Shown here: piece after piece, positions 1 through 7,411 of the stretch
Layout of the letters: every line of letters starts with the position of its first letter
Position numbering within the stretch: the first letter of the stretch is position 1
The notes under the pieces: generated by a model
Seen by the model: the letters and a program-made list of their open reading frames with translations, nothing else
Told to the model about the DNA's origin: nothing
The model's database searches: none
Position numbers and translations under genes: made by a program
DNA from: an uncultured Bacteroides sp.
Lineage (GTDB): Bacteria; Bacteroidota; Bacteroidia; Bacteroidales; Bacteroidaceae
DNA: 44,786 nucleotides
Assembly: GCA_937890825.1 (NCBI GenBank)
Contig: CALADS010000018.1
Coordinates: 1-44,786 of the forward strand
Direction of reading: 5' to 3'

Positions 1-42
1 ATGGTGGCGCACTTTTCAACTGGAATATTGGCGCACTTTTCA
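1..42. mobile_element. Possible end of an IS21-type insertion sequence (cut by the window edge)
   Basis: The 14-mer GGCGCACTTTTCAA occurs at 6-19 and again at 30-43, a 24-bp period. IS21-family elements are known for several spaced transposase-binding repeats inside each end and for TG...CA termini. Read on the minus strand, the segment would begin TGAAAAGTGCGCC at position 42, which fits. No transposase is visible because the rest lies outside the window, so the identification is an inference. Confidence 0.35.
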
Positions 43-43
43 A
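6..43. repeat. Two direct repeats, 14 bp each, 24-bp period
   Basis: The unit GGCGCACTTTTCAA is exact at 6-19 and 30-43. The second copy supplies the stop codon (minus strand TGA, 40-42) of the neighbouring gene. Confidence 0.8.
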
Positions 44-645
44 TTAGTATATACAGCAGTACCGAAGAACTCATCAATATGCCGTTTGCTGTAATAGTTC
101 TTGCCAGCGATACGGCACATCGGTATCTGGTTGCGCTTGGCGGATGTATAGAGCCAAGACTTCTTGACCTTATAAAGGGACATCACTTCCTCACCCGAAT
201 AATAGTCAAGCACCTCATTCTCCTCTTTCCCTTTTGTTGATTCCAGGTTTTGTGTTGGCTTTTCTGCTTTTGCCTTTTGACAGTGCTTGCTCTTGCTGGC
301 AGGAATCACACGCTTGTAGGGATTACCCTCAAACATCTTCTCTATATCAGTCTTTCTTACGAATGCCATTCTGCTGCTCAATCTTGATGCCTTCAACTTG
401 CCGTTAGCCACAAGTTTGTAGATATACTGTCGGGTGCATCCCATCAGAATGGCAGCTTTGGAAAAGGTAAGATACTCCTGATGTTGCAGATCCATGATAG
501 GCTCAATGCCGTTAATCAAGTCCTGCTGTCTTTTCTTCCTAAGACGTTTTGCCTCTGCCTGACATTCTTCGGAACAGTATTTCTGCATACCACTCCTTGG
601 CACAAATGTCTTGCCACATAATTCACATTTTCTTGTCGGTCTCAT
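40..645 (-). CDS. Zinc-finger-like, double excisionase-type HTH DNA-binding protein, mobile-element associated
   Basis: This 201-residue protein begins with a short cysteine motif (C7, C10, C24, C28) typical of a small zinc-binding finger. Two HTH regions of the excisionase/MerR-like type follow, at about residues 57-108 and 145-196. Both have the pattern of an N-terminal helix-turn-helix, a KL.A/GK..ASR-type wing and a closing helix. Similar proteins are common in Bacteroidales integrative elements, usually near tyrosine integrases, and are thought to act as excision or regulatory factors. The stop codon lies at the boundary of the repeat at 6-43, so the natural C-terminus may have been replaced by an inserted element. 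An operator-like palindrome lies upstream at 714-730. The fold is fairly clear; the exact role is unknown. Confidence 0.7.
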   Translation of the reverse strand: MRPTRKCELCGKTFVPRSGMQKYCSEECQAEAKRLRKKRQQDLINGIEPIMDLQHQEYLTFSKAAILMGCTRQYIYKLVANGKLKASRLSSRMAFVRKTDIEKMFEGNPYKRVIPASKSKHCQKAKAEKPTQNLESTKGKEENEVLDYYSGEEVMSLYKVKKSWLYTSAKRNQIPMCRIAGKNYYSKRHIDEFFGTAVYTN

Positions 646-993
646 ACTCTTTGATGTTGCTATGTTCTACATACTTTGAGTATTCCACCATTGGAGTAAA
701 CGGAAGTGAACTATTGACAACCTTTGTCAACCCAGTCCACTATATAACGCTTTTTGCCTATCAGCTTCAAATCTGTCCTCCATCGTAACCACTCGTAAAC
801 CCTTGTCAACTACGTTCACGATATGACAAAATAAAAGCTCCGCAAATTCTCCACGGTAGAAATACGTTGCAAAAATATGTGGAAAATCGGGAACTGCCAA
901 AAAGCACTCAGAAAGTGTTAAAAATCAAAGAATATTGAAAATCAAGGCTTTAGGGTTAGTTAGTCATGGTAAGTTATGGTTAGTTATAAGGCT
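646..993. other. Intergenic region with palindromes and a possible attachment site
   Basis: No convincing gene lies in these 348 bases. Positions 714-730 form an inverted repeat, TTGACAA-cct-TTGTCAA, and a third TTGTCAA copy lies at 803-809. These are candidate operator sites for the HTH gene. Positions 944-997 hold short repeats: AAGGCTTTAG at 944-953 and AAGGCTCTAA at 988-997, with two copies of GGTTAGTTA between them. The adjacent LRR gene is cut off at this boundary, so this may be a recombination or attachment region. That reading is inference. Confidence 0.4.
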
Positions 994-3075
994 CTAAATA
1001 CACACACTGAACGCACCTTCGCCAATCATGGTAAGGCTGGCCGGAAGGGTAACCGATGTGAAGTCCGTACATTTGAATGCCAAAGAGCCGATTTTTTTCA
1101 CCGTTGCTGGCGACTGCCATTCCAGCGTCTGAAGTCTGTAACAGAACACAAAGGCACAGCGGGCAATTTCTGTTACTCCCGACTGAATCACCACTTTCTC
1201 CAGGTATTCGCTTTCATCAAAGGCAAATTGACCCACCTTCTTCAGACTGCCCGGAATTTCAATCTCAGTCAGTTGGTCGCAACCCGACAACGCTCCTTCG
1301 CCCAAGTGAGTGAGCTGAGGCAGACGCATCGTGGTCAGTCCCGTATTCATAAATGCCCAATCACCTATTCGCGTCACACTGGCGGGTAAAACCACCTCCG
1401 TCAGATGCTTGCAATTCAAAAACGCACCCGGTCCTACAGCTACCACTTGATATCCGTTGACCTCCGCTGGAATTTCCAGTTTGCCGAATGCCATCGTCAT
1501 GACTGCCGTACCGTAGAAGATGTCTTCATCTGGTTCATGGATGATGCCGCTACCTACCTGGCATAGTTTTTTTTCGGCATCTGTCACCTGGAAAATCGCC
1601 GGTATTTCTACATTACCCATCATCAGAGGAGCGGTAAACACGGTTTCATCGGTCAGGGTAATCCTTATCTCTCGCAATTCATTCGTCATATACCCGTCTG
1701 TTGTACCGGCATTGCAAACAAAGCCTTCGTCTTCACGAGTGCTCAGTGTCCTATCCTGAGGATTGTAGTCGAGCCTCAACGAATCGCCAGCTTCAAAAAG
1801 ATGATGTTCCAAACGGAGGGTACCAGTCGGTTCATGAATCTTCTCTTCCACGCGGTCTCCATAAAAATACCAGGCCATTCCTTTGCTCTCTCCCAGGTAC
1901 TGTTCGCTGGGAATAGCCAGGTAAGGGTGGTCTCCTGTGGAGTGGAACATTCCTTTGACCCAGGCATCAGGCAGCACCTGACCCAGGCCTTGCAGATATA
2001 CTTCCTGACCCTGCTGAATCATCTTTCCGGTGTACACCAATTCTATTTTATCACTTCCTATCACTCCTTTGAACAAGAAATCCTGAACGGGCAGTCCGGT
2101 CGGTGGGGTCACCAGATCTATGTTCGAAGGTTTCAGCTTCATTTCACTGATGGCATACGCCACCGATGGGTCGAGGTGTTTACCCACCCAGTCTCCTTGG
2201 ACATCGCATAAGCCGATGCCTAATCGGTCGGTCTCTTCTACCAACTGAAAGCTTCCTTTTTCATCCTTCATGAAGGTGATGAATCGTTTGTCACGATTCG
2301 CCACAAATTCGCCCGGCACACCTCCGGTTTTGTACTGATATACACCGCGCCACAGATACTTTATCAGCTTGCCTTTGGTAGAAATCACCTGCGGAAGAGG
2401 CACTAGGATGCGGTCGTTGTTCACCACCGCTTTGATGTAATAATCATCCGGAAGTCCTAGAACTGGCAAGAGATTTTTCAGGTAAAGTACGCCATCTTCT
2501 CCTTCTACCGCTTCCACGGTCTTCCCATAGAATGGCAGATTACTGCCCATCCCCAGCTTGTAGTAATGGTTGCGTCCTTTCATGCTGAAGTGGCTTACCT
2601 TTCCCTGAGGACGTTCCGTGATAACTCCCGGTTTATCGGCCGGGGCCGGATGGCGGTCGTACACATCGCGGAAGACACCTTCCAGTACCTCACCGGAAAA
2701 TGAATCGGTAGTGGTAGCGGTTTCCCAATAGAAACGGTTATTATTGGCAAAAACAATGCGTCCTGTGATTTTGCCTTTCAATTTGAGACTGCCATCCGGC
2801 AACAGTTCCCACGAGAAATGCTGCGATTGCACCTGGTCGCCCACTGTGCGGACGATGGAAGCGGTATGGTCGGGTAGGAATTCCATGAACATCTCTGCTC
2901 CATCCAAGGGCATGGGAAAATCAAACCACTGGTCGCTTTCCTTTTCCTGGGTAATCACGTAATACCATTTTCCTACCAGCGTGTGTTGGCTGGGCTTTTC
3001 CTGGGTGTCGTCACAGCTTGAGGCAACGAAGCAAAGGAGACATATTAGCCATAAATTTAAAATTTTATTCATCAT
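994..3075 (-). CDS. Lipoprotein with C-terminal BspA-type leucine-rich repeats, probably 3'-truncated
   Basis: The first ATG pair (3075 or 3072) gives a signal peptide with lipobox ASSC and lipidated C21; the open frame upstream overlaps the previous gene and is not used. Residues 30 to about 520 form a region I do not recognise, with lipocalin- or MORN-like beta-rich stretches. The last ~150 residues are BspA/LRR_5 repeats with the motifs IPAEVNGYQVVAVGPGAFLNC and LPASVTRIGDWAFMNT. The protein ends at IGEGAFSVC followed by I and a stop, which is inside a repeat unit that normally continues. The end therefore looks like a truncation at the junction described at 944-997. It is the last gene of a leftward operon, 16 bp after the peptidase-fusion gene. 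BspA-like proteins are surface adhesion or binding proteins; the ligand here is unknown. Confidence 0.75.
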   Translation of the reverse strand: MMNKILNLWLICLLCFVASSCDDTQEKPSQHTLVGKWYYVITQEKESDQWFDFPMPLDGAEMFMEFLPDHTASIVRTVGDQVQSQHFSWELLPDGSLKLKGKITGRIVFANNNRFYWETATTTDSFSGEVLEGVFRDVYDRHPAPADKPGVITERPQGKVSHFSMKGRNHYYKLGMGSNLPFYGKTVEAVEGEDGVLYLKNLLPVLGLPDDYYIKAVVNNDRILVPLPQVISTKGKLIKYLWRGVYQYKTGGVPGEFVANRDKRFITFMKDEKGSFQLVEETDRLGIGLCDVQGDWVGKHLDPSVAYAISEMKLKPSNIDLVTPPTGLPVQDFLFKGVIGSDKIELVYTGKMIQQGQEVYLQGLGQVLPDAWVKGMFHSTGDHPYLAIPSEQYLGESKGMAWYFYGDRVEEKIHEPTGTLRLEHHLFEAGDSLRLDYNPQDRTLSTREDEGFVCNAGTTDGYMTNELREIRITLTDETVFTAPLMMGNVEIPAIFQVTDAEKKLCQVGSGIIHEPDEDIFYGTAVMTMAFGKLEIPAEVNGYQVVAVGPGAFLNCKHLTEVVLPASVTRIGDWAFMNTGLTTMRLPQLTHLGEGALSGCDQLTEIEIPGSLKKVGQFAFDESEYLEKVVIQSGVTEIARCAFVFCYRLQTLEWQSPATVKKIGSLAFKCTDFTSVTLPASLTMIGEGAFSVCI

Positions 3076-3091
3076 TTTTTTGGTTATGTAT

Positions 3092-5206
3092 TTATTTAAA
3101 GTGAATGAATTCTCCCATATTCTGTTGGTACATATTTCCGTAGAAAGGAGCGTTGTATACCATGACATGGCTACCCACTGTGTTGATGAACAGGCGGTAG
3201 TACAGGTCGCGTAAACTGACGTCGGGCTGTGCTGACAACTGTTCGATGCAGGTAGAGGTGAAGCGATTGCTCATCCACACATTGAGCTCTTCGTTAAAGA
3301 TATCAGCCTTGGAGGTTTCGTCGCCATTGGCTGCCGTGAAGAAAAGCAGGCCAGGAATGCCTTCACAGGCTTCGACCACTCCTCCCGAAAAGCAGGTTTC
3401 TACCATCATCAGTATCTTGCGGTACCGTTTCTGCCGATGCATGTCGCTGAACGTAGTCCGCAAATCCTCTCCGTTCAGTGCATCTGCGGTTTCATGCCAG
3501 CAAAGGTATTTCGGCATGCCGTGTCCGCTCCAGAAGATGAATACATTGTCGTGCTGGGTAGATTCAATGACTTTGGGCAACTGAGGACTGGATGGTCCGC
3601 TCAGGATTTGCAGGAAGTCATGCGGCTGCAATTCTGACATCTTGTAGTCTATTTCTACGTTTTCGTACAGGTTTTTTCCTCCCAGAGTTACTTGGACGGT
3701 ACCTGGATGCGGATTGGATGGTGAATGAGCAATGTCGTCTTCCAGAATCAAGATGATATGATCATCGGGATATCCCGAGGCTTTCAATTGCTGATAGATA
3801 GCCAGAATATCTGCTTGGTGTCGGTAATTATTCCAAGTGGTCGAAGTGGCGACTAATAAGGCCCAATTGCTATGGTGCTCGGGATAGGTCACGCTTTCGG
3901 AATCATTGAAATCTTGCATCTGGCTGGCTTTCCAGTTCCATCCGGCCAATGTAGCATCGGTACGGTTACTGCCATCGCTGGTATTGTAGTCTAAGATGAT
4001 GTATTTTCCGTTATACACCTTGAAATTGTAGTAGGTGGTGGTCAATACATTGGTGAAAACTTTTGCGTCGAAATCCAACGAACCGGAAGCGCCTTGCAGC
4101 GAAGGATGCTGCCCGTTGGCCAGAGCATCTATTACCATACGTATGTCTTCCCCCATCCAACTGCCCATATTGGCATCCTTGCCTGTTACTAAGGTGCGTA
4201 GTGCCTTTTGCAAGGTAGCATCCGGGTGCAATACCTGGTACCAGGATGCATAAGCCAGCAACATGGCCGCATCATAGACTTGGGCTTCACCCAATGTAGT
4301 GCTTTCGCCAAAACAGGTTTCATAGGATACTTCGAAGCCCGATTCGGGTGATGCTCCAAAAGTGATGCCTTCCATACCTTCTGAAATCGGTCCTACGGTA
4401 GCGATGACATCTGCTCCATACGCTGTATCGGCAAAGAGGGTACGGGGTACTTCCACACCGGTACGCGCTTTCTGTTGGAAAGCGCGCAGCATGGGGGCAA
4501 TTTCTTCTATCTCGGAAGGGGTACAGATTACATACTCCGCTCCGCAACCAGCTGCTTGCTGGCTGACTTCCGCAACGTTGTCTGAGCGGTAGGTAAAAGT
4601 TCCTTTATTCTCCAATCCCAATTCTTTGGCCTGGAAAGCAAACCAGTCAATGAAGGTTTTGCCATAGCTGTCGTTTTCCTTGACCAGTAGGGCTACGCTT
4701 TTTCCTTCGTAGTTGATGACTTTCGATAGTAATACTTCACACTGGGTAATGTCGGTTTCGGTCATGGCCCATAGATGCCCCGAATTAGCGTGGGCCCGTA
4801 CCAATTCTTCCGTGGTGGCTAAGGTGAAGAATTCCTTACTGTAGTGTGCCAGCTCGGTGGCCAAAATGGTGGCATTGGAAGAATACAATCCTCCAATCAC
4901 AGCATAAATGTCTTGCCGTTTAGCTAATTGATTGGCTAATTGGGAGAGTTGCTCGTCATTTTCGTCGTAGTATTCAAAATTCAGCCGAATGCCGGCCGGT
5001 TGATTTCTGAAAGCCTGCTCCAGATGCTTTTGCAGCAACCCCAAGGTTCGTTTCCAGTGCTGGTCCAGTCCTTTGTTCATAGGAAGTACCACAGCAACGG
5101 TCTGTTCGGTCCATTGGCGGTTGTCGGATATTTCGTCGGATTCCTGGCATCCTGCCAAGAACAATAAGCAGAGTAAAACGAGTATGTTATGGTTGAATGG
5201 CTTCAT
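3092..5206 (-). CDS. Lipoprotein fusing a periplasmic ligand-binding domain to a C13 (legumain/caspase-like) cysteine peptidase
   Basis: The 704-residue protein starts with a lipoprotein signal (LAGC, C20). Residues ~35-410 look like a type I periplasmic binding protein of the branched-chain amino-acid receptor kind: AVVLPMNKG, a YAVIGGLYSSNATI segment and a SYGKTFIDWF segment. Residues ~446-690 resemble peptidase family C13. The NYRHQAD block (460-466) and ILEDDIAHSPSNPHPGT match the legumain pattern. The candidate catalytic His is H562 in WSGHG and the candidate nucleophile is C605 in ETCFSG. Both catalytic motifs are present, so the enzyme should be active. Its start codon overlaps the end of the BMP-family gene by 20 bp, implying translational coupling. 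A ligand-gated exported peptidase or transamidase is a plausible role but is inference. Confidence 0.8.
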   Translation of the reverse strand: MKPFNHNILVLLCLLFLAGCQESDEISDNRQWTEQTVAVVLPMNKGLDQHWKRTLGLLQKHLEQAFRNQPAGIRLNFEYYDENDEQLSQLANQLAKRQDIYAVIGGLYSSNATILATELAHYSKEFFTLATTEELVRAHANSGHLWAMTETDITQCEVLLSKVINYEGKSVALLVKENDSYGKTFIDWFAFQAKELGLENKGTFTYRSDNVAEVSQQAAGCGAEYVICTPSEIEEIAPMLRAFQQKARTGVEVPRTLFADTAYGADVIATVGPISEGMEGITFGASPESGFEVSYETCFGESTTLGEAQVYDAAMLLAYASWYQVLHPDATLQKALRTLVTGKDANMGSWMGEDIRMVIDALANGQHPSLQGASGSLDFDAKVFTNVLTTTYYNFKVYNGKYIILDYNTSDGSNRTDATLAGWNWKASQMQDFNDSESVTYPEHHSNWALLVATSTTWNNYRHQADILAIYQQLKASGYPDDHIILILEDDIAHSPSNPHPGTVQVTLGGKNLYENVEIDYKMSELQPHDFLQILSGPSSPQLPKVIESTQHDNVFIFWSGHGMPKYLCWHETADALNGEDLRTTFSDMHRQKRYRKILMMVETCFSGGVVEACEGIPGLLFFTAANGDETSKADIFNEELNVWMSNRFTSTCIEQLSAQPDVSLRDLYYRLFINTVGSHVMVYNAPFYGNMYQQNMGEFIHFK

Positions 5207-6230
5207 GATAAGCTTTTTCCTTAGTAATGGCTGTTTGACGGTGATTTTCTACAAGTGATTGAAGAACATCCTGAAAGAGGGGGGATATTACCCAATCTAC
5301 ATATCCGCTTTCCAGACCGTAGAACTGGGAAGCAGGAAGGTTTCCGGTTGTGGTCCATTCGCTGAGATAGTGATAAATTAAGCGGTCGATGTGCTTGATG
5401 AGCGATCCCGTAATCTGATTAGACAGATAAGATTGGTCGATATCCATACCGGCTAAGTAGGGGCAGGATTCGTATTCGCGTGAATAGCGGTAAATGCCGG
5501 CATTCGAACCTCCTGCTACCGGAAAGATGAACGGATATTGTTGACTCCATTCTTTCATGTTCCGATAGGCTAAGTTGGCCGAGATGTAGCCGGTCCAGTC
5601 GTTGGCCAGGTACGTGGTTTCACACGTGCCCTGAAAACCAGTCATAAAGCCGTCGCGGGCAATGTGTATCGGGCTGTCTGTGTTATTGGCCAATACAATC
5701 AAGGCTTTTTCTGCTTGATCAGTGATTTCTGAAGCCGTGATTCCAGCCAAGTAGGAGGCACCGAACGTGGAAATCTGAAAGGTGGAAATGCCTTTGGCAT
5801 ATTGCTTACAACTCTCAAACAGGAGTACTTTCTTGTTGGCGGTGAGTTCTTTTCCTTCCAACAGTTTTTCCACGATGGGCTCATAGTCGCTGCTGGCCAG
5901 CGTAAACAAGGCAGGAGTATGTTGGCCTGGCTTTTGGAGCCAGGCCGAGAATATTTTTTCGGCTTCTTCTAAGGAAGCGGGTGAATAGCGGTATAGATCT
6001 ACTTGGGGGTGGTCAATCTTGAATTGTTGCACTCCCTGCAGAATACGGTCGTTGTAACTCATATCTCCCAATCCGCCAGGTGAAAACAAGAATACCAGTT
6101 GGGGAGTGGGAAGCGCTTCTGTTTCCGGTTCGCTGGAAGATGAGCACGAAAAAAGCATTAGGCTCATTCCTAAGAGAAATGAGCCAAATACTTGAGCAGT
6201 GTATTTGCGTATTTGTGCGATTTTTATCAT
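5187..6230 (-). CDS. BMP/PnrA-type substrate-binding lipoprotein
   Basis: A 347-residue lipoprotein with lipobox LFSC (C29). It shows the basic membrane protein (BMP/PnrA) pattern: LVFLFSPGGLGDMSYND near the start, FGASYLAGITASEI in the middle, and YLAGMDIDQSYL near the end, the last being the region that contacts ligand in the family. Family members bind nucleosides or related small molecules for ABC import. No permease or ATPase genes are nearby, so it may act as a sensor or capture protein instead. It lies 49 bp downstream of the small lipoprotein gene and overlaps the peptidase-fusion gene by 20 bp. Both its partners are exported, which suggests a common envelope complex. Confidence 0.75.
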   Translation of the reverse strand: MIKIAQIRKYTAQVFGSFLLGMSLMLFSCSSSSEPETEALPTPQLVFLFSPGGLGDMSYNDRILQGVQQFKIDHPQVDLYRYSPASLEEAEKIFSAWLQKPGQHTPALFTLASSDYEPIVEKLLEGKELTANKKVLLFESCKQYAKGISTFQISTFGASYLAGITASEITDQAEKALIVLANNTDSPIHIARDGFMTGFQGTCETTYLANDWTGYISANLAYRNMKEWSQQYPFIFPVAGGSNAGIYRYSREYESCPYLAGMDIDQSYLSNQITGSLIKHIDRLIYHYLSEWTTTGNLPASQFYGLESGYVDWVISPLFQDVLQSLVENHRQTAITKEKAYHEAIQP

Positions 6231-6279
6231 CCTTTGTGTTTGTTTTACCTATTATAAAGATTCTCCTGACGACGTATCT

Positions 6280-6726
6280 TTAGAGCATATCCATGCCTTC
6301 AGCAGGTTTAAAAACATAGTTGTTGTTTTCATAATAAGCTCTGGACGCAATATCAAGGGTGAAGGTAGAAATGCCTTCTATGTCAAAAAGCAAACGAATG
6401 TAAATACCTTCCTTGGGATTGGGAGTAATCACCACGCTACCCATTTCATCATTCAAGGTATAGGTGTATTTTTGCCCATTCCATTGAATGCCGAGCAAGT
6501 GTTCGCAACATGATTGTGCTTTCTGTGCATTTTCCATACCCATTAGGTACTGGCCTTCTGTATTATCTACTTTAGTAAAGAACTTTTTACTATTTTTGGT
6601 TATCCTTTCTTTGATGTATTCTGCTTGTTCTTTTCCAGACTTGGGACTGTCATCATCTGAACAGGAATACAAACTCACGGATAATAATACTGCCAGCATG
6701 GGCAAAAGAAATAATTTCAGTTTCAT
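6280..6726 (-). CDS. Small lipoprotein of unknown function
   Basis: A 148-residue protein with a signal peptide ending LYSC (C22), followed by an acidic SDDD stretch typical of Bacteroidales surface lipoproteins. The mature part has an early lysine-rich helix (residues ~34-55) and then a beta-rich segment (NGQKYTYTLNDEMGSVVITP). I recognise no catalytic motif; it resembles DUF4847-like small lipoproteins. It is the first gene of the leftward envelope operon. Confidence 0.6.
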   Translation of the reverse strand: MKLKLFLLPMLAVLLSVSLYSCSDDDSPKSGKEQAEYIKERITKNSKKFFTKVDNTEGQYLMGMENAQKAQSCCEHLLGIQWNGQKYTYTLNDEMGSVVITPNPKEGIYIRLLFDIEGISTFTLDIASRAYYENNNYVFKPAEGMDML

Positions 6727-6894
6727 AACTTTTATTTTATTAATTACATGCGAAATTAATTATTTCTTGCGGTAGTTTGGTGAGTGTTGAGAACGACTTT
6801 GCGGTAATTTGTCCGTAATATAGCGACAATTTGTATTTTATATAAGATAATATGTTGAATGACAGAGTAATGAAGAATTGCTTTCAAAATCTGT

Positions 6895-7240
6895 TCAGGT
6901 CAATTTCAGGCCGTCAAGAAGCAGTAGATAAAGGGTGATGGCTTCTTCTATTTCGCGGACAAATATGAATTCATAGGCGGTATGTGAGCGGCTGCTTTTG
7001 CCCGACCCCATCTTCAGAGACGGGAATGACATTGACATCCAGGACCATCAGCCCCTTTTCGGCAATGGCCGGTTGCATCTCGGTGGATTCTCCTACGATG
7101 GCAAACTGAATGGGCAGTTCGATGTATTGTTGCAGATAATCAGCTGCCTTTTCCTCTTCACGGCTGAGAGAGGGAATAGTGATAAGTGCTTGCAGTAGAC
7201 TAACTGCTTCCTGAGTCAAAGTAGTTATATCGTAGTTCAT
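6895..7240 (-). pseudogene. argE: Remnant of an argE-like M20 deacetylase
   Basis: The N-terminal part reads MNYDITTLTQEAVSLLQ...SREEEKAADYLQQYIE, the normal start of the Bacteroidales ArgE-type M20 peptidase. It then jumps to FAIVGESTEMQPAIAEKGLMV, which belongs about 100 residues further on, and next to the extreme C-terminus. The C-terminal piece, GSGKSSRSHTAYEF...EEAITLYLLLLDGLKLT, is read in a different frame and ends at 6895. At least two internal deletions and one frameshift have removed the metal-binding catalytic core, so no active enzyme can be made. The family deacylates the N-acyl intermediate of arginine synthesis. Since argG, argC and argD are intact in this window, a functional copy probably exists elsewhere. 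Confidence 0.8.
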
Positions 7241-7352
7241 AACTTATGATAGGGTTTATGGTTTTCTTCGGACAATATTACGCATATTTATTGGGAATGT
7301 GGAAGGAATAGGTTCTGAAATCTGTTTTGCAGGCAGAAAACTGCGGACAAAG

Positions 7353-7380
7353 GGTAATAGTTTCAACTGAAACCATTACC
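7353..7380. promoter_or_regulatory. 28-bp palindrome, candidate operator of the acyl-CoA ligase gene
   Basis: GGTAATAGTTTC (7353-7364) and GAAACCATTACC (7369-7380) are inverted repeats with a single mismatch and an AACT centre. The right arm runs into the -7 box, so a protein bound here would block transcription. The cognate regulator is not identified. Confidence 0.6.
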
Positions 7381-7384
7381 TTTG
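7377..7384 (+). promoter_or_regulatory. Bacteroides-type -7 promoter box TACCTTTG
   Basis: This matches the TAnnTTTG consensus and lies 28 bp before the start codon of the acyl-CoA ligase. No clear -33 TTTG was found at the expected distance, so the promoter may depend on a regulator. Confidence 0.6.
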
Positions 7385-7411
7385 CAGTATATTAACCAAT
7401 TCATATTCATC

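Noticed and set aside
3076..3168. N-terminal extension of the LRR lipoprotein
   Set aside because: It overlaps the end of the peptidase-fusion gene, and the signal peptide begins at 3075.
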